From contig CALLPN010000003.1 in assembly GCA_938015435.1 (NCBI GenBank), forward strand, positions 310,001 to 374,000: 64,000 bases of DNA, in the 5' to 3' direction. The stretch comes from an uncultured Saprospiraceae bacterium (GTDB lineage Bacteria; Bacteroidota; Bacteroidia; Chitinophagales; Saprospiraceae). The notes beneath the pieces were generated by a model. The model was not told where the DNA came from. It searched no databases and saw only the letters and a program-made list of their open reading frames with translations. Shown in pieces: positions 17,101 through 26,500 of this stretch (position 1 is its first letter; every line of letters begins with the position of its first letter). The translations under genes were made by a program, and so were the position numbers.

Positions 17101-18110
17101 GCATCTCCACCTAATTGCCCTACCATAGTAATAGTTACAAGCCCTGCTTCATTGAAAACTACAACAGGTTCTTTGACGTCATCTCCTGTGAGTAACATAA
17201 CAGATTCAGGAAAAGTCCATTGAAAGGTATTGGCTGCGGTATTGTTAAGTAAAATGGTAGACGTACCGATACAAAGGGTATCATTAAATCCAAAATCTGC
17301 TAATGGAGCTCCGATACTTACAGTCCTAGTAAAAGTAGATACACAATCTCCTTTAGTAAGGCTTAAAGTTGCTTCATAAACTCCTTCTTCTGTATATTGG
17401 TGAATAGTACTTGTAGGATCAGTAGATGAACCACTGTCTCCAAAGTCCCAGCTATATTCAACGCCATTGAGTGCTTGACCACTAGCAAAGAATACTGTAG
17501 CAGGCACATCACAAGTTGCGCTTGGATTTGCTGTGAAAAATGCATTTAGTACTGGTTCAGCCGAAACATCTACTAAATTTTCAAACAATACAGAATTATT
17601 ACAACCAGCGATGTCTGTAAGTATTTCTAGTTTTATAGATTTTAGTCCTGGTTGAGCATAAAAGTGGATTGGATTCTCTTGACCAGATGTCGCTCCATCT
17701 CCAAAAGTCCATTGGTATCCAGTAACTGTTATTCCTGCAGGCACAATACTATTGTTAGTAAATTGAAATCTACGTGGATTACAAGGGTCTATAAGTGTAA
17801 CATCTATTTGTATATCAATGTCTGGAAGTACTGTTATTGTAACTGTACCTACTTCACTACCACCTGTACCAGCATTTAGTGATACTTCGTAGACTCCTGG
17901 CGAAGAGAAAATATGTGAAGGTGAAGCATCATTTGAGCCTGCTGTACCGTCCTTAAAATCCCAAAAGAATCCAGTCTGTCCTGCTGGAGGCGAGAAGTTT
18001 ACTTCGAGAGGGACACAGCCTTCGGTAACACTAGCAGTCTGCGCACTAGCAAAATGAGAGGCTAGTGTGAGGATGCTGATTGAGAAAAGTATTTTATATA
18101 TCGTATTCAT
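14160..18110 (-). CDS. Giant PKD-repeat surface protein with T9SS type B sorting domain
   Basis: 1316 residues: signal peptide (ILTLASHFASAQ), then a run of immunoglobulin-like PKD modules to about residue 1190. Repeated PKD words include FFWDFKDGTAGSNDASPSHI, YQWTFGDGATSGQENPIHFY, YSWDFGDSGSSTDPTSTIHQ, YVWDFGNNQFSSDSTATIQY and WSWDFGLGEV. The last ~90 residues are the CHU-type/TIGR04131 C-terminal domain: NLFSPNGDKVNDFF, FRVYNRWGAEVYNN, GWDGNIDDEPAPAEVYGYY and a final IVIKGDVTLMR. This directs type IX export and surface attachment or release. Roles are adhesion or matrix-like; ligands unknown. It heads toward its own terminator, with the M43 and PorP/SprF genes upstream on the same strand. 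Confidence 0.95.
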   Translation of the reverse strand: MNTIYKILFSISILTLASHFASAQTASVTEGCVPLEVNFSPPAGQTGFFWDFKDGTAGSNDASPSHIFSSPGVYEVSLNAGTGGSEVGTVTITVLPDIDIQIDVTLIDPCNPRRFQFTNNSIVPAGITVTGYQWTFGDGATSGQENPIHFYAQPGLKSIKLEILTDIAGCNNSVLFENLVDVSAEPVLNAFFTANPSATCDVPATVFFASGQALNGVEYSWDFGDSGSSTDPTSTIHQYTEEGVYEATLSLTKGDCVSTFTRTVSIGAPLADFGFNDTLCIGTSTILLNNTAANTFQWTFPESVMLLTGDDVKEPVVVFNEAGLVTITMVGQLGGDANCIVDTTFQVFIQDPMVEVIIDPENTCINPTVVNITTTEPFASYVWFGEVGGMTHTETYETPPRDSFYVNIEDSVLIELVVTTFQGCVAELDDYYSQQLPEAHFIPSVHHGCAPLGVTFQDTSTSFEPILTYTYDYGNGDTQTFTNGDDHNYTFTNPGEYLVTLVIENEAGCIDTSWATLIEVGEQLTIEYELDQSEVCIGDTIVLNAVNIDPRIDAFSLSTDDGRSHHCEGGSTLLHSFLNNTGTFDVEYTVDYNGCRTVINDEDVITVSGPLADLWYMVNCDAPLAVMLSDSSQMATSILWTIEDPSGVDVTYTDSDFTHTFPESGDYKVYLEAFNINTGCPSDIDSVVIHARDLVPVFDLPDNLCDNALYDLDASMCTDVDDDCTKGYTWSFQKNGRPRRVGDAVIQHNFPNTGIDVVTLTIEDINGCTQSTSDTVDVFTIQPTFEFDKEPICFPSEVTFTDLTTSDTTIVGWSYLEGANGLGSINEFSQAQNPTQTFNFFSLNLEELPIFLAVEDALGCKDTIQRNIDVYRPLTEISASPAPICIGGEVDFIATDITDQGSTLDYVWDFGNNQFSSDSTATIQYNISGTYNVTLNLTEESTGCQNEQSVQILVTDPPVAAFSASSEGVALGPDDVICFPGTIDFMDESNANDNPLSYVWAAGAGGASLESNPTLTFPRGTHEVTLFVNSDYGCSDSTSASFTVVGAEGKFEVLNELICRGDSITFALIDTMGVESWSWDFGLGEVFDNVDPITQVFGDNVQGNETVVTLSLKSEGDACEVVETLELDFTDFSIETIIDTIRVSRGISATLLDTTILNNIANTDSIIIIQEPFPLISNVSPFIANSNTNECFTYIFSYTNLEECLFRRYEISVIPLEYEVPNLFSPNGDKVNDFFRMVDLAGPKGPAIIGYEEFRVYNRWGAEVYNNTNGLQGWDGNIDDEPAPAEVYGYYIIPILSGAIDDSEPIVIKGDVTLMR

Positions 18111-18204
18111 ATTATTTGTCTTTATTCGAGTTATCGTTTAATTGTGGTTCCGATTGTTTCCTTCAAAAAACGTTGTCGATGTTTTGATAGAAAAGCGAAA
18201 GTAT

Positions 18205-18966
18205 TTACCACATCTTTCGAGTACCATCTAACCATTTATTAGCCATCTTTAAATACTGACCTCTTGTAAATCCACAGTCGCAACCGTAGTAAGACATTAT
18301 ATTACCGACATCCGGTTGATAAAATTCTCCGTTGATATCCGTTCCAGTAAATATGAATTCGCAATTTTCACCTAACCACTGTATGTCAGATCCTTGAACA
18401 TATGGATCTGAAGGAGTATCACAAATCAAATCTCCTACTGTCTCACAATTGGATCCATTGACATTTTCTACTCCATTCCCTTCAAAGGTATGCAGCAAGC
18501 CAAACATGTGACCCATCTCATGTGGTAGACATCCACCACTTAGGTATATTTTAGCATCCGCTTCATTGTCAATAGCCGAATTGGCAAACCCACATAAAGT
18601 AGGATCATCAAAACGATCTACGAGATAGATGTTAATTCTATTTTCTTCGTAGAATAATCTATTGATTTCGTCAACTCTGTAATCTCTACTGAGTGAATCC
18701 CATGACCAGTTTTCGATTGTATCTATTTGGCATAGTTCAAATTGAGCACAGATCGGTGCGAAATATTGATTGGTAACAGCTATCTGTCCTTCCATTGCCG
18801 CTACGTCCCAACTAGTGGTACGCAGGCTATCTAATGTGACATGGAAATAGACTGAAAAAGTCTTGTTGATACATGGTAACTCTTTGTCGAGAGTATGTAG
18901 GTCTTGAGCGCTTAGGCTCAGAGTACACATGACTGTTGCGATTAGTAAAAGGATATATTTTTTCAT
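18205..18966 (-). CDS. Secreted M43-like zinc metalloprotease
   Basis: 253 residues with signal peptide (LLIATVMCTLSLSAQD). The extended metzincin motif HEMGHMFGLLH (His-Glu-x-x-His-x-x-Gly-x-x-His) and the Met-turn GNIMSYYG are clear, with CETVGDLICDTPSDP between them as in pappalysin-like M43 enzymes. Cysteines in pairs suggest disulfides. No T9SS sorting domain is present, so it should stay in the periplasm or be released by another route. It lies 94 bases upstream of the PKD gene and may process surface proteins (inference). Confidence 0.9.
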   Translation of the reverse strand: MKKYILLLIATVMCTLSLSAQDLHTLDKELPCINKTFSVYFHVTLDSLRTTSWDVAAMEGQIAVTNQYFAPICAQFELCQIDTIENWSWDSLSRDYRVDEINRLFYEENRINIYLVDRFDDPTLCGFANSAIDNEADAKIYLSGGCLPHEMGHMFGLLHTFEGNGVENVNGSNCETVGDLICDTPSDPYVQGSDIQWLGENCEFIFTGTDINGEFYQPDVGNIMSYYGCDCGFTRGQYLKMANKWLDGTRKMW

Positions 18967-19005
18967 ATTGATATTATTCTTCTTGCTTTAAATTTAATTG
19001 GGGTA

Positions 19006-20085
19006 TTATAATCGAGGACAAAGTAAGACAGGGTCTATTTTGGGTTTCTTATTCCAAAATATAATCTTACTGATCCCCAACTCAAAAGCTCCAAGACCGC
19101 TATTTGCGTCTGCAGCTCCAGATAAAGTGTGATCATATCCGATACCGACTTTCCATGTGCCATAGTTCATGCCAAGTAATAGTTGTGCAGCATCGCCTAG
19201 CCTATAACCAAGACCTGCAGTAAGTGCTGTATTTTCATTGAGTCGAAATGCACTATTAAGTTGTGCTTGTATATTGGTTGCTCCACCCATAGCAGAGATG
19301 TATATCACAGGTGCCAATGCAATACCGTCACCCGCAAGGAATGTATATTGAGCATGAGCATTGAACCTCATATCTATGTCGTTTTGTACCATTATACTCG
19401 AGTCATTCTGAAAAGAAAACTCTGAAGGAATCAAATGGCCAAGTGCTAAACCTAACTCTAGAGTATTAGTCTTGCCAACTTTGCTTTTCAGTGTAACCCC
19501 AGCATTGACATCACTAAAGCTGTAACTAATTTCTCTTGGCATTCCAGTCATTGGATTTATCAATTGGATAGGGTCTAGATAAGTGCCGCCAGTCTGAAAC
19601 CAAGATTCGGTCTGAAAGTTAGAAGGGTCTAACGTTAGGGTATTTCTTCCATATTGAGCTCCAAATGTCAATATGTTTTTACGCTTTTTGTCAAATGACC
19701 AGTGATAGGCAGCATTCAGCATGTATGAAGAATTACTAAGATCTCCATCTCCAGCCTTATCACTTACTATGGTTACACCAAATGATGTCCAGTCTCCAGC
19801 ACTAAATCCTAAGCCAAAGTTGGCATCTATAAATAAGGTAGGAGTAGTATAATTACTGCTTGTACCTTGAGTAGATGTATTTGGATTGATGTCTTCGGCT
19901 TTAAACCAAACTCTAGACTGCTCTCTGTAGAGAATCCCGGCGCGGAATGACCCGTAGAAATTTCCAGTATTGGCTGGATTAAAGAATGTGGGAGCAAAAT
20001 CATAGCGCGTAAAGTGCTCGTCTTGTCCGAAAGTACTGCCAATGCTCAATAGGCAAATGCAGCATAGGAATAAAATTTTTCTCAT
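19006..20085 (-). CDS. PorP/SprF family T9SS-associated outer-membrane protein
   Basis: 359 residues; signal peptide ending STFGQ, then the family's opening QDEHFTRYDFAPTFFNPANT (an FxxxxPFxNPAxxG-type motif) and GILYREQSR, followed by alternating beta strands and a closing LGAFELGISKII. PorP/SprF proteins are 14-stranded outer-membrane barrels, often encoded beside large surface proteins with type B sorting domains that they help attach to the cell. The PKD gene 0.9 kb downstream fits that pairing. The M43 gene lies 39 bases away, so the three probably form one operon. Confidence 0.93.
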   Translation of the reverse strand: MRKILFLCCICLLSIGSTFGQDEHFTRYDFAPTFFNPANTGNFYGSFRAGILYREQSRVWFKAEDINPNTSTQGTSSNYTTPTLFIDANFGLGFSAGDWTSFGVTIVSDKAGDGDLSNSSYMLNAAYHWSFDKKRKNILTFGAQYGRNTLTLDPSNFQTESWFQTGGTYLDPIQLINPMTGMPREISYSFSDVNAGVTLKSKVGKTNTLELGLALGHLIPSEFSFQNDSSIMVQNDIDMRFNAHAQYTFLAGDGIALAPVIYISAMGGATNIQAQLNSAFRLNENTALTAGLGYRLGDAAQLLLGMNYGTWKVGIGYDHTLSGAADANSGLGAFELGISKIIFWNKKPKIDPVLLCPRL

Positions 20086-20378
20086 AGGATAGAGCTTTTA
20101 TTTGTATTTAACCATCAGTTTTACGCCCAATACGTCAAGCAAATTCTAATTTAATATTCATTGCGAGGGTGTACTTGCGACTATTATGGTCGTTTTATTA
20201 TATATTTTGATCTTCTAATTAAGTAAATATCCGCGTATATATGATATACCTATACAATATAGGGCTTCTGTAGCGATTTGAGTATAAAATCATTGTAATA
20301 TCATAAGTTGTTGTTTCCAATTGACATATTCTTTAGACTAGTATTGGTCAACAGTCATTACCAGAATACAATATTCAT

Positions 20379-20386
20379 TACTTTTG
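20379..20386 (+). promoter_or_regulatory. Candidate -7 box of the lone OppC gene
   Basis: TACTTTTG fits TAnnTTTG and ends six bases before the ATG at 20393, favouring that ATG over the in-frame TTG at 20384, which lies inside the box, and suggesting a leaderless transcript. Confidence 0.45.
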
Positions 20387-20392
20387 TCATCG

Positions 20393-21490
20393 ATGGCAAA
20401 CCAAGAATCATTATCCTCGATTGTATGGCAAAAACTCCGAAAAAGAGGTTCTGCTATGCTTGGGCTTGGTATCATACTAGTTTCGATATTCTTAGCCTTG
20501 TTTGCATATGTCATTATACCAGAAAATACTCCTAATGCCAATAGGCAGTTGCCTGAGATCGCACTTCAGCCACCTCTCTTTAATACAGACTGCTTTAAGT
20601 ACCAAAACGCTGCAAAAGATTTTGATAAATCATGGCTATCTAGTGTATTTACTGGGTACGAATCTAATGATGAGCATATACCGTTTCAAAATTTGGAATT
20701 AATAGGAAGCGAGCTACAAGTGACTAATCACTATGGGCAGATCAGAATATTGCCATTTGAAGATCTAGGAATAGAGAAAATGACTCTTACTGAACTCAAG
20801 TCCAAACATGTGATCAATAGGAAGTATTGGCTAGGTACAGATAGGTATGGCAGAGACATATTGAGTAGGTTGATACTCGGTATAAGGGTATCTCTCACCG
20901 TAGGCTTACTCGCAGTAACGATATCCGTGATTATTGGAATATTCTTAGGGAGTATCAGTGGATACTTTGGTGGATGGTTAGATCAAGTTATTTCATTTAT
21001 GATTAATGTCTCTTGGTCCATTCCTACGTTACTGTTAGTATTTGCGATTGTATTGGCTTTGGGTAGGGGAGTTGGTATTATATTTTTGGCAGTAGGTCTT
21101 ACCATGTGGGTTGATGTTGCGAGAATCGTAAGAGGTCAAGTACTTCAGCAAAAAAACATGCAATATGTACAAGCCGCCAAGAGTATTGGCATCTCGGAAT
21201 TACCGATTCTAGCAAGACATATCTTACCCAATATAGTAGGACCTATACTTGTAATTGCAGCTGCAAATTTTGCAACTGCAATATTGATCGAAGCAGGACT
21301 AAGTTACTTAGGTTTTGGTATACGACCACCAGCACCATCCATAGGAAATATGCTCAATGAACAATATGGATTTGCTTTGAGTGGTAAGCCGTTTTTAGCG
21401 CTTGTTCCAGCCATTACAATTATGCTTCTGGTCCTCGCTTTCAATTTGATTGGAACAGGACTGAGAGATGCGTTTGATGTAAGAGATTAA
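20393..21490 (+). CDS. ABC peptide transporter permease, OppC/DppC type (stand-alone)
   Basis: About 365 residues from the ATG at 20393. The first membrane segment (SAMLGLGIILVSIFLALFAY) is followed by a hydrophilic insert of roughly 90 residues not found in E. coli OppC, then the hallmark YWLGTDRYGRDILSRLILG and the transmembrane block with the coupling-helix EAA region VQAAKSIGISELPILARHIL. It should form a heterodimer with an OppB-type permease for peptide or nickel uptake, but no partner gene adjoins it. A paralogue lies at 51845-53044. Divergent from the T9SS cluster. Confidence 0.92.
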   Translation: MANQESLSSIVWQKLRKRGSAMLGLGIILVSIFLALFAYVIIPENTPNANRQLPEIALQPPLFNTDCFKYQNAAKDFDKSWLSSVFTGYESNDEHIPFQNLELIGSELQVTNHYGQIRILPFEDLGIEKMTLTELKSKHVINRKYWLGTDRYGRDILSRLILGIRVSLTVGLLAVTISVIIGIFLGSISGYFGGWLDQVISFMINVSWSIPTLLLVFAIVLALGRGVGIIFLAVGLTMWVDVARIVRGQVLQQKNMQYVQAAKSIGISELPILARHILPNIVGPILVIAAANFATAILIEAGLSYLGFGIRPPAPSIGNMLNEQYGFALSGKPFLALVPAITIMLLVLAFNLIGTGLRDAFDVRD

Positions 21491-21529
21491 CTATATTTCT
21501 ATTCTAAAGAGCATACAATTTTAGTACTA

Positions 21530-22069
21530 TTAAAAACTGTACATTCCCGTAAAATTAAGACTGGAAGAATTAAATCCGACATTGGTAAAGGATGTATTCC
21601 GTAATCCTCCATATGAAGCGTTATAAATTAGTGAAGGTATAGTTTCTATACCGACATTGATATTGTCAGTCAGTTTGTAGCTGAACCCTAATACAAAGCC
21701 AATACCCAACCTATAGTTTCCTTGAGATGAATCATCAATTTTTCTATGACTTACACTTGCCAAAGTTTCAAAACCTAATATCATATCAAATTCTTCAGTG
21801 AGTTCTTTTCTGGTTTCTACTCCTGGAGCTAAACCAAATCCAAAATTATAGGCATTATTTCCACTTCCATTATCTGAGATATTAATAAAAGCATTCACTG
21901 TACGGAGTCTAAAATATTTATTTTTGTCAATTTGATTTTTATAAAAAAGAGCATATTCATTATTTGAATTTAGCCTAACACCAATTTCTTGTTTATCGTA
22001 ATTTTCTTGAGCAGAGATAAAGAAAAAAGGGACTATTGTAAGAACGATTACTGGGATTAAATTTTTCAT
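21530..22069 (-). CDS. Small outer-membrane beta-barrel-like protein
   Basis: 179 residues with signal peptide (VIVLTIVPFFFISAQ). The mature part is alternating beta strands with aromatic ends (EIGVRLNSNNEYALFYKNQI, YRLGIGFVLGFSYKLTDNIN, VGFNSSSLNFTGMYSF), the last ending in Phe as outer-membrane barrels do. It looks like an OmpW/OmpX-sized eight-stranded barrel. No family assigned. Convergent with the OppC gene. Confidence 0.75.
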   Translation of the reverse strand: MKNLIPVIVLTIVPFFFISAQENYDKQEIGVRLNSNNEYALFYKNQIDKNKYFRLRTVNAFINISDNGSGNNAYNFGFGLAPGVETRKELTEEFDMILGFETLASVSHRKIDDSSQGNYRLGIGFVLGFSYKLTDNINVGIETIPSLIYNASYGGLRNTSFTNVGFNSSSLNFTGMYSF

Positions 22070-22344
22070 GGATATTGGTTTTTTGGTTATTATATGAGGG
22101 TAAAATGTTGTTTTGAATTTAATCGATGGATTAATTTATATAATACATTATTAAAGACTTATAAATGATAAAAAGTGTTGGTGAGAATATTGTATTTGTA
22201 TATTCTATACTTTGTAGAACTGCAGTATCGAAGTGAATGCTGCCGAGTAATTCGTTAATAAAAGAATAAATGTTGTTTTCGAAATGTGAGGGTCTGTCGC
22301 TGTAAACTGTAATTTCCATTTACAGTAATTGTTACATTTCAAAG

Positions 22345-22457
22345 GATCGGTAAGCACACAGTGATTTTTGGGCACGAAGATATGGGAGCATGAGGTGATG
22401 ATTTTGTGCAGAGTATTTCTACTCATAGATCTCTTCTTTTCGTTGAGTTTACCGATT
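22345..22457. repeat. Nested palindromic repeat, copy 2 (family P)
   Basis: Outer arms GATCGGTAAGC (22345-22355) and TTTACCGATT (22448-22457); inner region degenerate (GTGATTTTTGGGC; CTCATAGATCTCTTCTTTT). Followed by a spacer with TGCGTTTATTTTT and GACTCCTAAGCAAGAAG that recurs after copy 3. Confidence 0.75.
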
Positions 22458-22534
22458 AGAAAGTTGCGTTTATTTTTCAAGTCGATATGATGTTTAATGG
22501 TAGGGTAGATACGGTGAGACTCCTAAGCAAGAAG

Positions 22535-22718
22535 TGATCGGTAAGCTTAAAGTTTAAGTGAAGTCATTTTGTGAATTAGGGACACTAATGATCAGAGCAT
22601 AATAACCGTTACATTTCTAAGTGATTGATGAGTATGAAGAATGGGAGCACGATGTGATGAGTTAGTGCAAGGTATTTCTGCTCATCAATTTCTTCTTTTA
22701 GTCGAGCTTATTGATCAG
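22535..22718. repeat. Nested palindromic repeat, copy 3 (family P), enlarged
   Basis: Left outer arm TGATCGGTAAGC (22535-22546), inner arms GATTGATGAG (22623-22632) and CTCATCAATT (22681-22690), right outer arm GAGCTTATTGATCA. About 70 extra bases separate left outer and inner arms, beginning after a ATGATCAGAGCATAA word, as if one unit was inserted into another. Confidence 0.75.
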
Positions 22719-22790
22719 AGAAACGCGTTTATTTTTAAGCTGACATGAGTTATTTGCAGGATAGATAGATTGATGCTCCTAAGTACAAAG

Positions 22791-22860
22791 TGATCAGTAA
22801 GCACGAAGTGATTGATGAGCACAAGGACTTGGAGTGTTTTTGCTTCAATCTCTTTTTTTG
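22791..22860. repeat. Nested palindromic repeat, copy 4 (family P), truncated
   Basis: TGATCAGTAAGCACGAAGTG followed by ATTGATGAGCAC, then TGCTTCAATCTCTTTTTTTG; the right outer arm is missing, replaced by family S sequence. Confidence 0.7.
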
Positions 22861-22861
22861 T

Positions 22862-23066
22862 AATCGCCGCGTTGTGCTTCGCGTCTTCGTAGTTCATGTG
22901 TTTGCTATGGCAAATTAAATTACGCTACGATGAGTGTTTTTTTAATGAGATATTCTTCATGTTCGGAGTCAACGTGTTTTAAATAAAACACTGCCTGACT
23001 CCTCTTCAAAGCGTTTTCTTCGAAAGCCGCGTTGTGTCCTCACGTTTTTTCCTTACGGAAAAATAC
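22862..23066 (-). repeat. Gene-end stem-loop repeats, copies 3 and 4 (family S), after icmF
   Basis: In the icmF direction, right after the stop, comes a strong hairpin TTTTTCC-GTAA-GGAAAAA (23046-23063), then CGCGGCTTTCGAAGAAAAC (about 23010-23030) and GACTCCGAAC. A second partial copy (TTTGC-TATG-GCAAA hairpin at 22901-22914, CGCCGCGTTGTG word at 22865-22876) lies further on. The first hairpin may also terminate icmF. Confidence 0.65.
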
Positions 23067-23071
23067 GCGCT

Positions 23072-26000
23072 CTACATATTTCTTCTATACTGTCCGCCTA
23101 CTTCGTAGAGGGCTTGTGTGATCTGTCCAAGAGAACAAACCTTTACTGCAGCCATCAATTCCTCGAAGAGATTTTCATTCTTTACAGCTTTCGCTTGTAA
23201 TGCTTTTAGCTGCGCAGGAATTTCTTTTGTTCCGGCATGATGCAATGCTTCGAGGGTATCTATTTGTTCTTGCTTTTCTTTTTCAGTGGCACGGATAACT
23301 TCCTCTGGTATGACTGTTGGAGATCCATCTTTTGATAAGAAAGTATTCACTCCGATGATTGGAAATTCGCCTGTATGTTTGAGTGTTTCGTAGTAGAGAG
23401 ATTCTTCTTGGATCTTGCTTCTCTGATACATAGTTTCCATCGCTCCGAGTACGCCACCACGCTCTGTAATACTATCAAATTCTGAAAGTACAGCCGCTTC
23501 TACTAAGTCGGTAAGTTCTTCGATGATGAATGATCCTTGAAGCGGATTTTCGTTTTTAGATAATCCTAATTCGTGATTGATAATCATTTGGATCGCCATC
23601 GCACGTCTTACACTATCTTCTGTAGGTGTAGTGATCGCTTCATCATATGCATTAGTGTGAAGCGAGTTACAGTTGTCATATATGGCATAGAGTGCTTGCA
23701 GCGTAGTACGGATATCGTTAAACGAAATCTCTTGTGCGTGTAATGATCTTCCTGAAGTCTGAATATGATATTTTAATTTTTGTGATCTTGGATTAGCGCC
23801 ATATTTTTCTCTCATTGCTTTGGCCCAAATCTTACGAGCGACACGTCCGATTACTGCATATTCTGGATCGATTCCGTTGGAGAAAAAGAATGATAAGTTG
23901 GGTGCAAAATGATTGATATCCATTCCTCTCGAAAGATAATATTCTACGAAAGTAAATCCATTGGCTAAAGTAAATGCTAGCTGAGTAATAGGATTGGCTC
24001 CAGCCTCAGCGATATGATATCCAGAGATAGAAACTGAATAAAAATTACGTACTGCATGATCGATAAAGTACTGCTGTACATCACCCATTAACTTAAGAGA
24101 AAACTCGGTAGAAAAGATACAAGTATTCTGCGCTTGATCTTCTTTGAGAATATCTGCTTGCACTGTTCCACGTACAGATGAAAGCGCTTTGGCTTTGAGT
24201 ACTTGGTATATATCAGCCTCTAGTACTTCGTCACCTGTCAGTCCGAGTAGCATCAGTCCGAGGCCATCATTTCCTTTAGGAAGATCTCCTCTATATTTTG
24301 GTCTAGTAAGACCCTTATCGTCATACTTTAATTTGAATGCTGCGTCTACTTTTTTCTCTAATCCATGCTCTGTGATGTACATCTCACATTGCTGATCTAT
24401 GGCGGCATTCATGAAGAATGCACAGATCGTAGCGGCAGGCCCATTGATCGTCATCGATACAGAGGTCTTAGGATTACAAAGGTCAAAACCAGAGTATAAT
24501 TTCTTAGCATCATCCAAACAACAAATGCTTACTCCAGAGTTACCAATCTTACCATAGATGTCTGGTCTGTGATCAGGATCTTCACCGTAAAGTGTTACTG
24601 AATCAAATGCCGTAGAAAGTCTCTTAGCAGGTAAGCCTTCAGACACATAGTGGAAACGCTTATTAGTACGCTCTGGTCCACCTTCTCCGGCAAACATACG
24701 AGTCGGATCTTCACCTTTACGCTTAAATGGGAATACTCCAGCAGCATAAGGAAATGCTCCTGGCACACCTTCTTGTAGATTCCACTTGAGTATATCACCC
24801 CAGTCTCTGTGTTTAGGTAGTACTACTCTAGGTATCTTTGATTGCGAGAGTGAAGTGGTATGTGTTGGTACTCTGATTTCTTTGTCTCTTACTTTATATA
24901 TGTATTCGTCGGCTTTGTATCTCGCTACCGTATCATCCCAACCTTCGAGCATTCGCTTGCAGCTACCGTCCATGTCCTCCATGATTCGGTCATATTTTTC
25001 ATTGAGCGCTTTACCGAGATCACTATCAGCTTCAAATTGGGTCATACTGGTCTTTAGAGCATGAGCTTGTGAAGCGTATACAGATTGCTTGAGTACCCAA
25101 TTATCGTAGTTACGATTACTTTCCGAAATTTCAGAAAGATACCTGACTCTTGCAGGTGGAATGATATATATCTTTTCGCTATCTCCAGTATCGAACTCCA
25201 TCTCACCTTTAAGGTCAGCCTCTGTACGTTCGTTTATTGCAGATATGATATTGTTATATAGTGTGTTGGTCCCAGGATCGTTAAACTGGCTGGCGATCGT
25301 ACCATATACTGGCATTGTCGATGGATCTTCATGCCATAGATCGTGGTTACGTTGGTATTGTTTCTTTACATCACGTAATGCATCGAGAGCACCACGCTTA
25401 TCAAATTTATTGATAGCAATCAGATCAGCGAAATCTAACATGTCGATCTTCTCTAGTTGAGTCGCTGCTCCAAACTCTGGAGTCATAACATACATACTTA
25501 CATCTGAGTGATCGACGATCTCTGTATCAGACTGACCGATACCACTTGTCTCTAATATGATCAGATCATAGTTAGCAGCCTTAAGTATATCTACAGCGCC
25601 TTGTACATGCTTCGATAATGCTAGGTTAGACCTTCTTGTAGCCAATGATCTCATATATACTCTACCATTATTGATGGCATTCATACGGATACGATCACCT
25701 AATAATGCTCCACCTGTCTTACGTTTTGATGGATCGACTGATATTATAGCTAGATGCTTATCCGGAAAATCTAATAAAAATCGTCTTACCAACTCATCTA
25801 CTAGACTGGATTTTCCCGCTCCACCAGTACCCGTTATTCCCAGTACAGGTGTATTCTTAGTCTCCACCTTCTTTTGTATTGCTTCTAGCACTGCAGCATG
25901 TTCGTCACCATAGTTTTCTATTGCAGTGATGACTCTGGCGATACTGTGTACGTTGCTTTTGTCTAATGTTTCTACTTCATCATTGAGAGTTTGGCCGATA

Positions 26001-26437
26001 GGAAAGTCGCACTTTTCCATCAGGTCATTGATCATGCCTTGGAGACCCATCTTACGACCATCATCTGGAGCGTATAATCTTGTGATACCATACTCGTGCA
26101 GCTCAGCGATCTCTGTCGGGAGGATCGTACCGCCACCACCACCAAAAATTTTGATATGGTTGCATCCACGTTCTTTCAGTAAGTCATACATGTAACGGAA
26201 GTACTCGTTGTGCCCACCTTGGTAAGATGTAATGGCTATTCCTTGTACATCCTCTTGGATTGCTGTATTCACGATTTCATCTACAGATCTATTATGACCT
26301 AGGTGAATGATCTCAGCTCCTGATCTCTGCATTATCCTACGCATGATATTAATCGCAGCATCGTGCCCATCAAAAAGAGAGGCAGCTGTTACGATTCGGA
26401 TCTTATGTTTAGGTTGGTAGGGTTTAGCTGGTATCAT
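23072..26437 (-). CDS. icmF: Fused acyl-CoA mutase with G-protein chaperone domain (IcmF)
   Basis: 1121 residues. Adenosylcobalamin enzyme interconverting isobutyryl-CoA (or related branched acyl-CoA) and n-butyryl-CoA. Domain order is diagnostic: B12-binding domain (about 10-145) with [10 protein letters not shown], His25 being the cobalt ligand; MeaB-like GTPase domain with Walker A GTGGAGKS at 203-210 and NKFD; then the substrate TIM barrel ([80 protein letters not shown]). The fused chaperone repairs or reloads the cofactor. Substrate choice between isobutyryl- and pivalyl/isovaleryl-CoA is not decidable here. A candidate operator overlaps its promoter, and structured repeats follow the stop. 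Confidence 0.95.
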   Translation of the reverse strand: MIPAKPYQPKHKIRIVTAASLFDGHDAAINIMRRIMQRSGAEIIHLGHNRSVDEIVNTAIQEDVQGIAITSYQGGHNEYFRYMYDLLKERGCNHIKIFGGGGGTILPTEIAELHEYGITRLYAPDDGRKMGLQGMINDLMEKCDFPIGQTLNDEVETLDKSNVHSIARVITAIENYGDEHAAVLEAIQKKVETKNTPVLGITGTGGAGKSSLVDELVRRFLLDFPDKHLAIISVDPSKRKTGGALLGDRIRMNAINNGRVYMRSLATRRSNLALSKHVQGAVDILKAANYDLIILETSGIGQSDTEIVDHSDVSMYVMTPEFGAATQLEKIDMLDFADLIAINKFDKRGALDALRDVKKQYQRNHDLWHEDPSTMPVYGTIASQFNDPGTNTLYNNIISAINERTEADLKGEMEFDTGDSEKIYIIPPARVRYLSEISESNRNYDNWVLKQSVYASQAHALKTSMTQFEADSDLGKALNEKYDRIMEDMDGSCKRMLEGWDDTVARYKADEYIYKVRDKEIRVPTHTTSLSQSKIPRVVLPKHRDWGDILKWNLQEGVPGAFPYAAGVFPFKRKGEDPTRMFAGEGGPERTNKRFHYVSEGLPAKRLSTAFDSVTLYGEDPDHRPDIYGKIGNSGVSICCLDDAKKLYSGFDLCNPKTSVSMTINGPAATICAFFMNAAIDQQCEMYITEHGLEKKVDAAFKLKYDDKGLTRPKYRGDLPKGNDGLGLMLLGLTGDEVLEADIYQVLKAKALSSVRGTVQADILKEDQAQNTCIFSTEFSLKLMGDVQQYFIDHAVRNFYSVSISGYHIAEAGANPITQLAFTLANGFTFVEYYLSRGMDINHFAPNLSFFFSNGIDPEYAVIGRVARKIWAKAMREKYGANPRSQKLKYHIQTSGRSLHAQEISFNDIRTTLQALYAIYDNCNSLHTNAYDEAITTPTEDSVRRAMAIQMIINHELGLSKNENPLQGSFIIEELTDLVEAAVLSEFDSITERGGVLGAMETMYQRSKIQEESLYYETLKHTGEFPIIGVNTFLSKDGSPTVIPEEVIRATEKEKQEQIDTLEALHHAGTKEIPAQLKALQAKAVKNENLFEELMAAVKVCSLGQITQALYEVGGQYRRNM

Positions 26438-26480
26438 AGGAATTCCATTTTTCTTTAATGCTCAAAAAACACTGTGTAAG

Positions 26481-26494
26481 CGAACAGTTGTTCG
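26481..26494. promoter_or_regulatory. Operator-like palindrome at the icmF promoter
   Basis: CGAACA-GT-TGTTCG, two perfect six-base arms around a two-base spacer, lies at the expected icmF transcription start, adjacent to the -7 box. Size and position suit a TetR-family repressor site controlling acyl-CoA metabolism (inference). Confidence 0.5.
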
Positions 26495-26500
26495 GTTGAC

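Larger units (their letters stand above)
22070..23071. other. 1 kb gene-free region filled with palindromic repeats
   Basis: Holds three diverged copies of repeat family P, in an irregular tandem, and two of family S at its right end next to icmF. A perfect small hairpin ACTGTAA-TTTCCAT-TTACAGT is at about 22305-22325. The short ORFs here run through repeats and look random. Confidence 0.8.

Noticed and set aside
22345..22860. Possible CRISPR-like array
   Set aside because: Copies are palindromic, irregular in spacing and diverged; no constant 25-40 base repeats with unique spacers, and no cas gene is present.
22131..22897. Three ORFs of 60-91 codons in the 1 kb gap before icmF
   Set aside because: They lie in palindromic repeat copies, differ between copies and have no plausible domain or start context.
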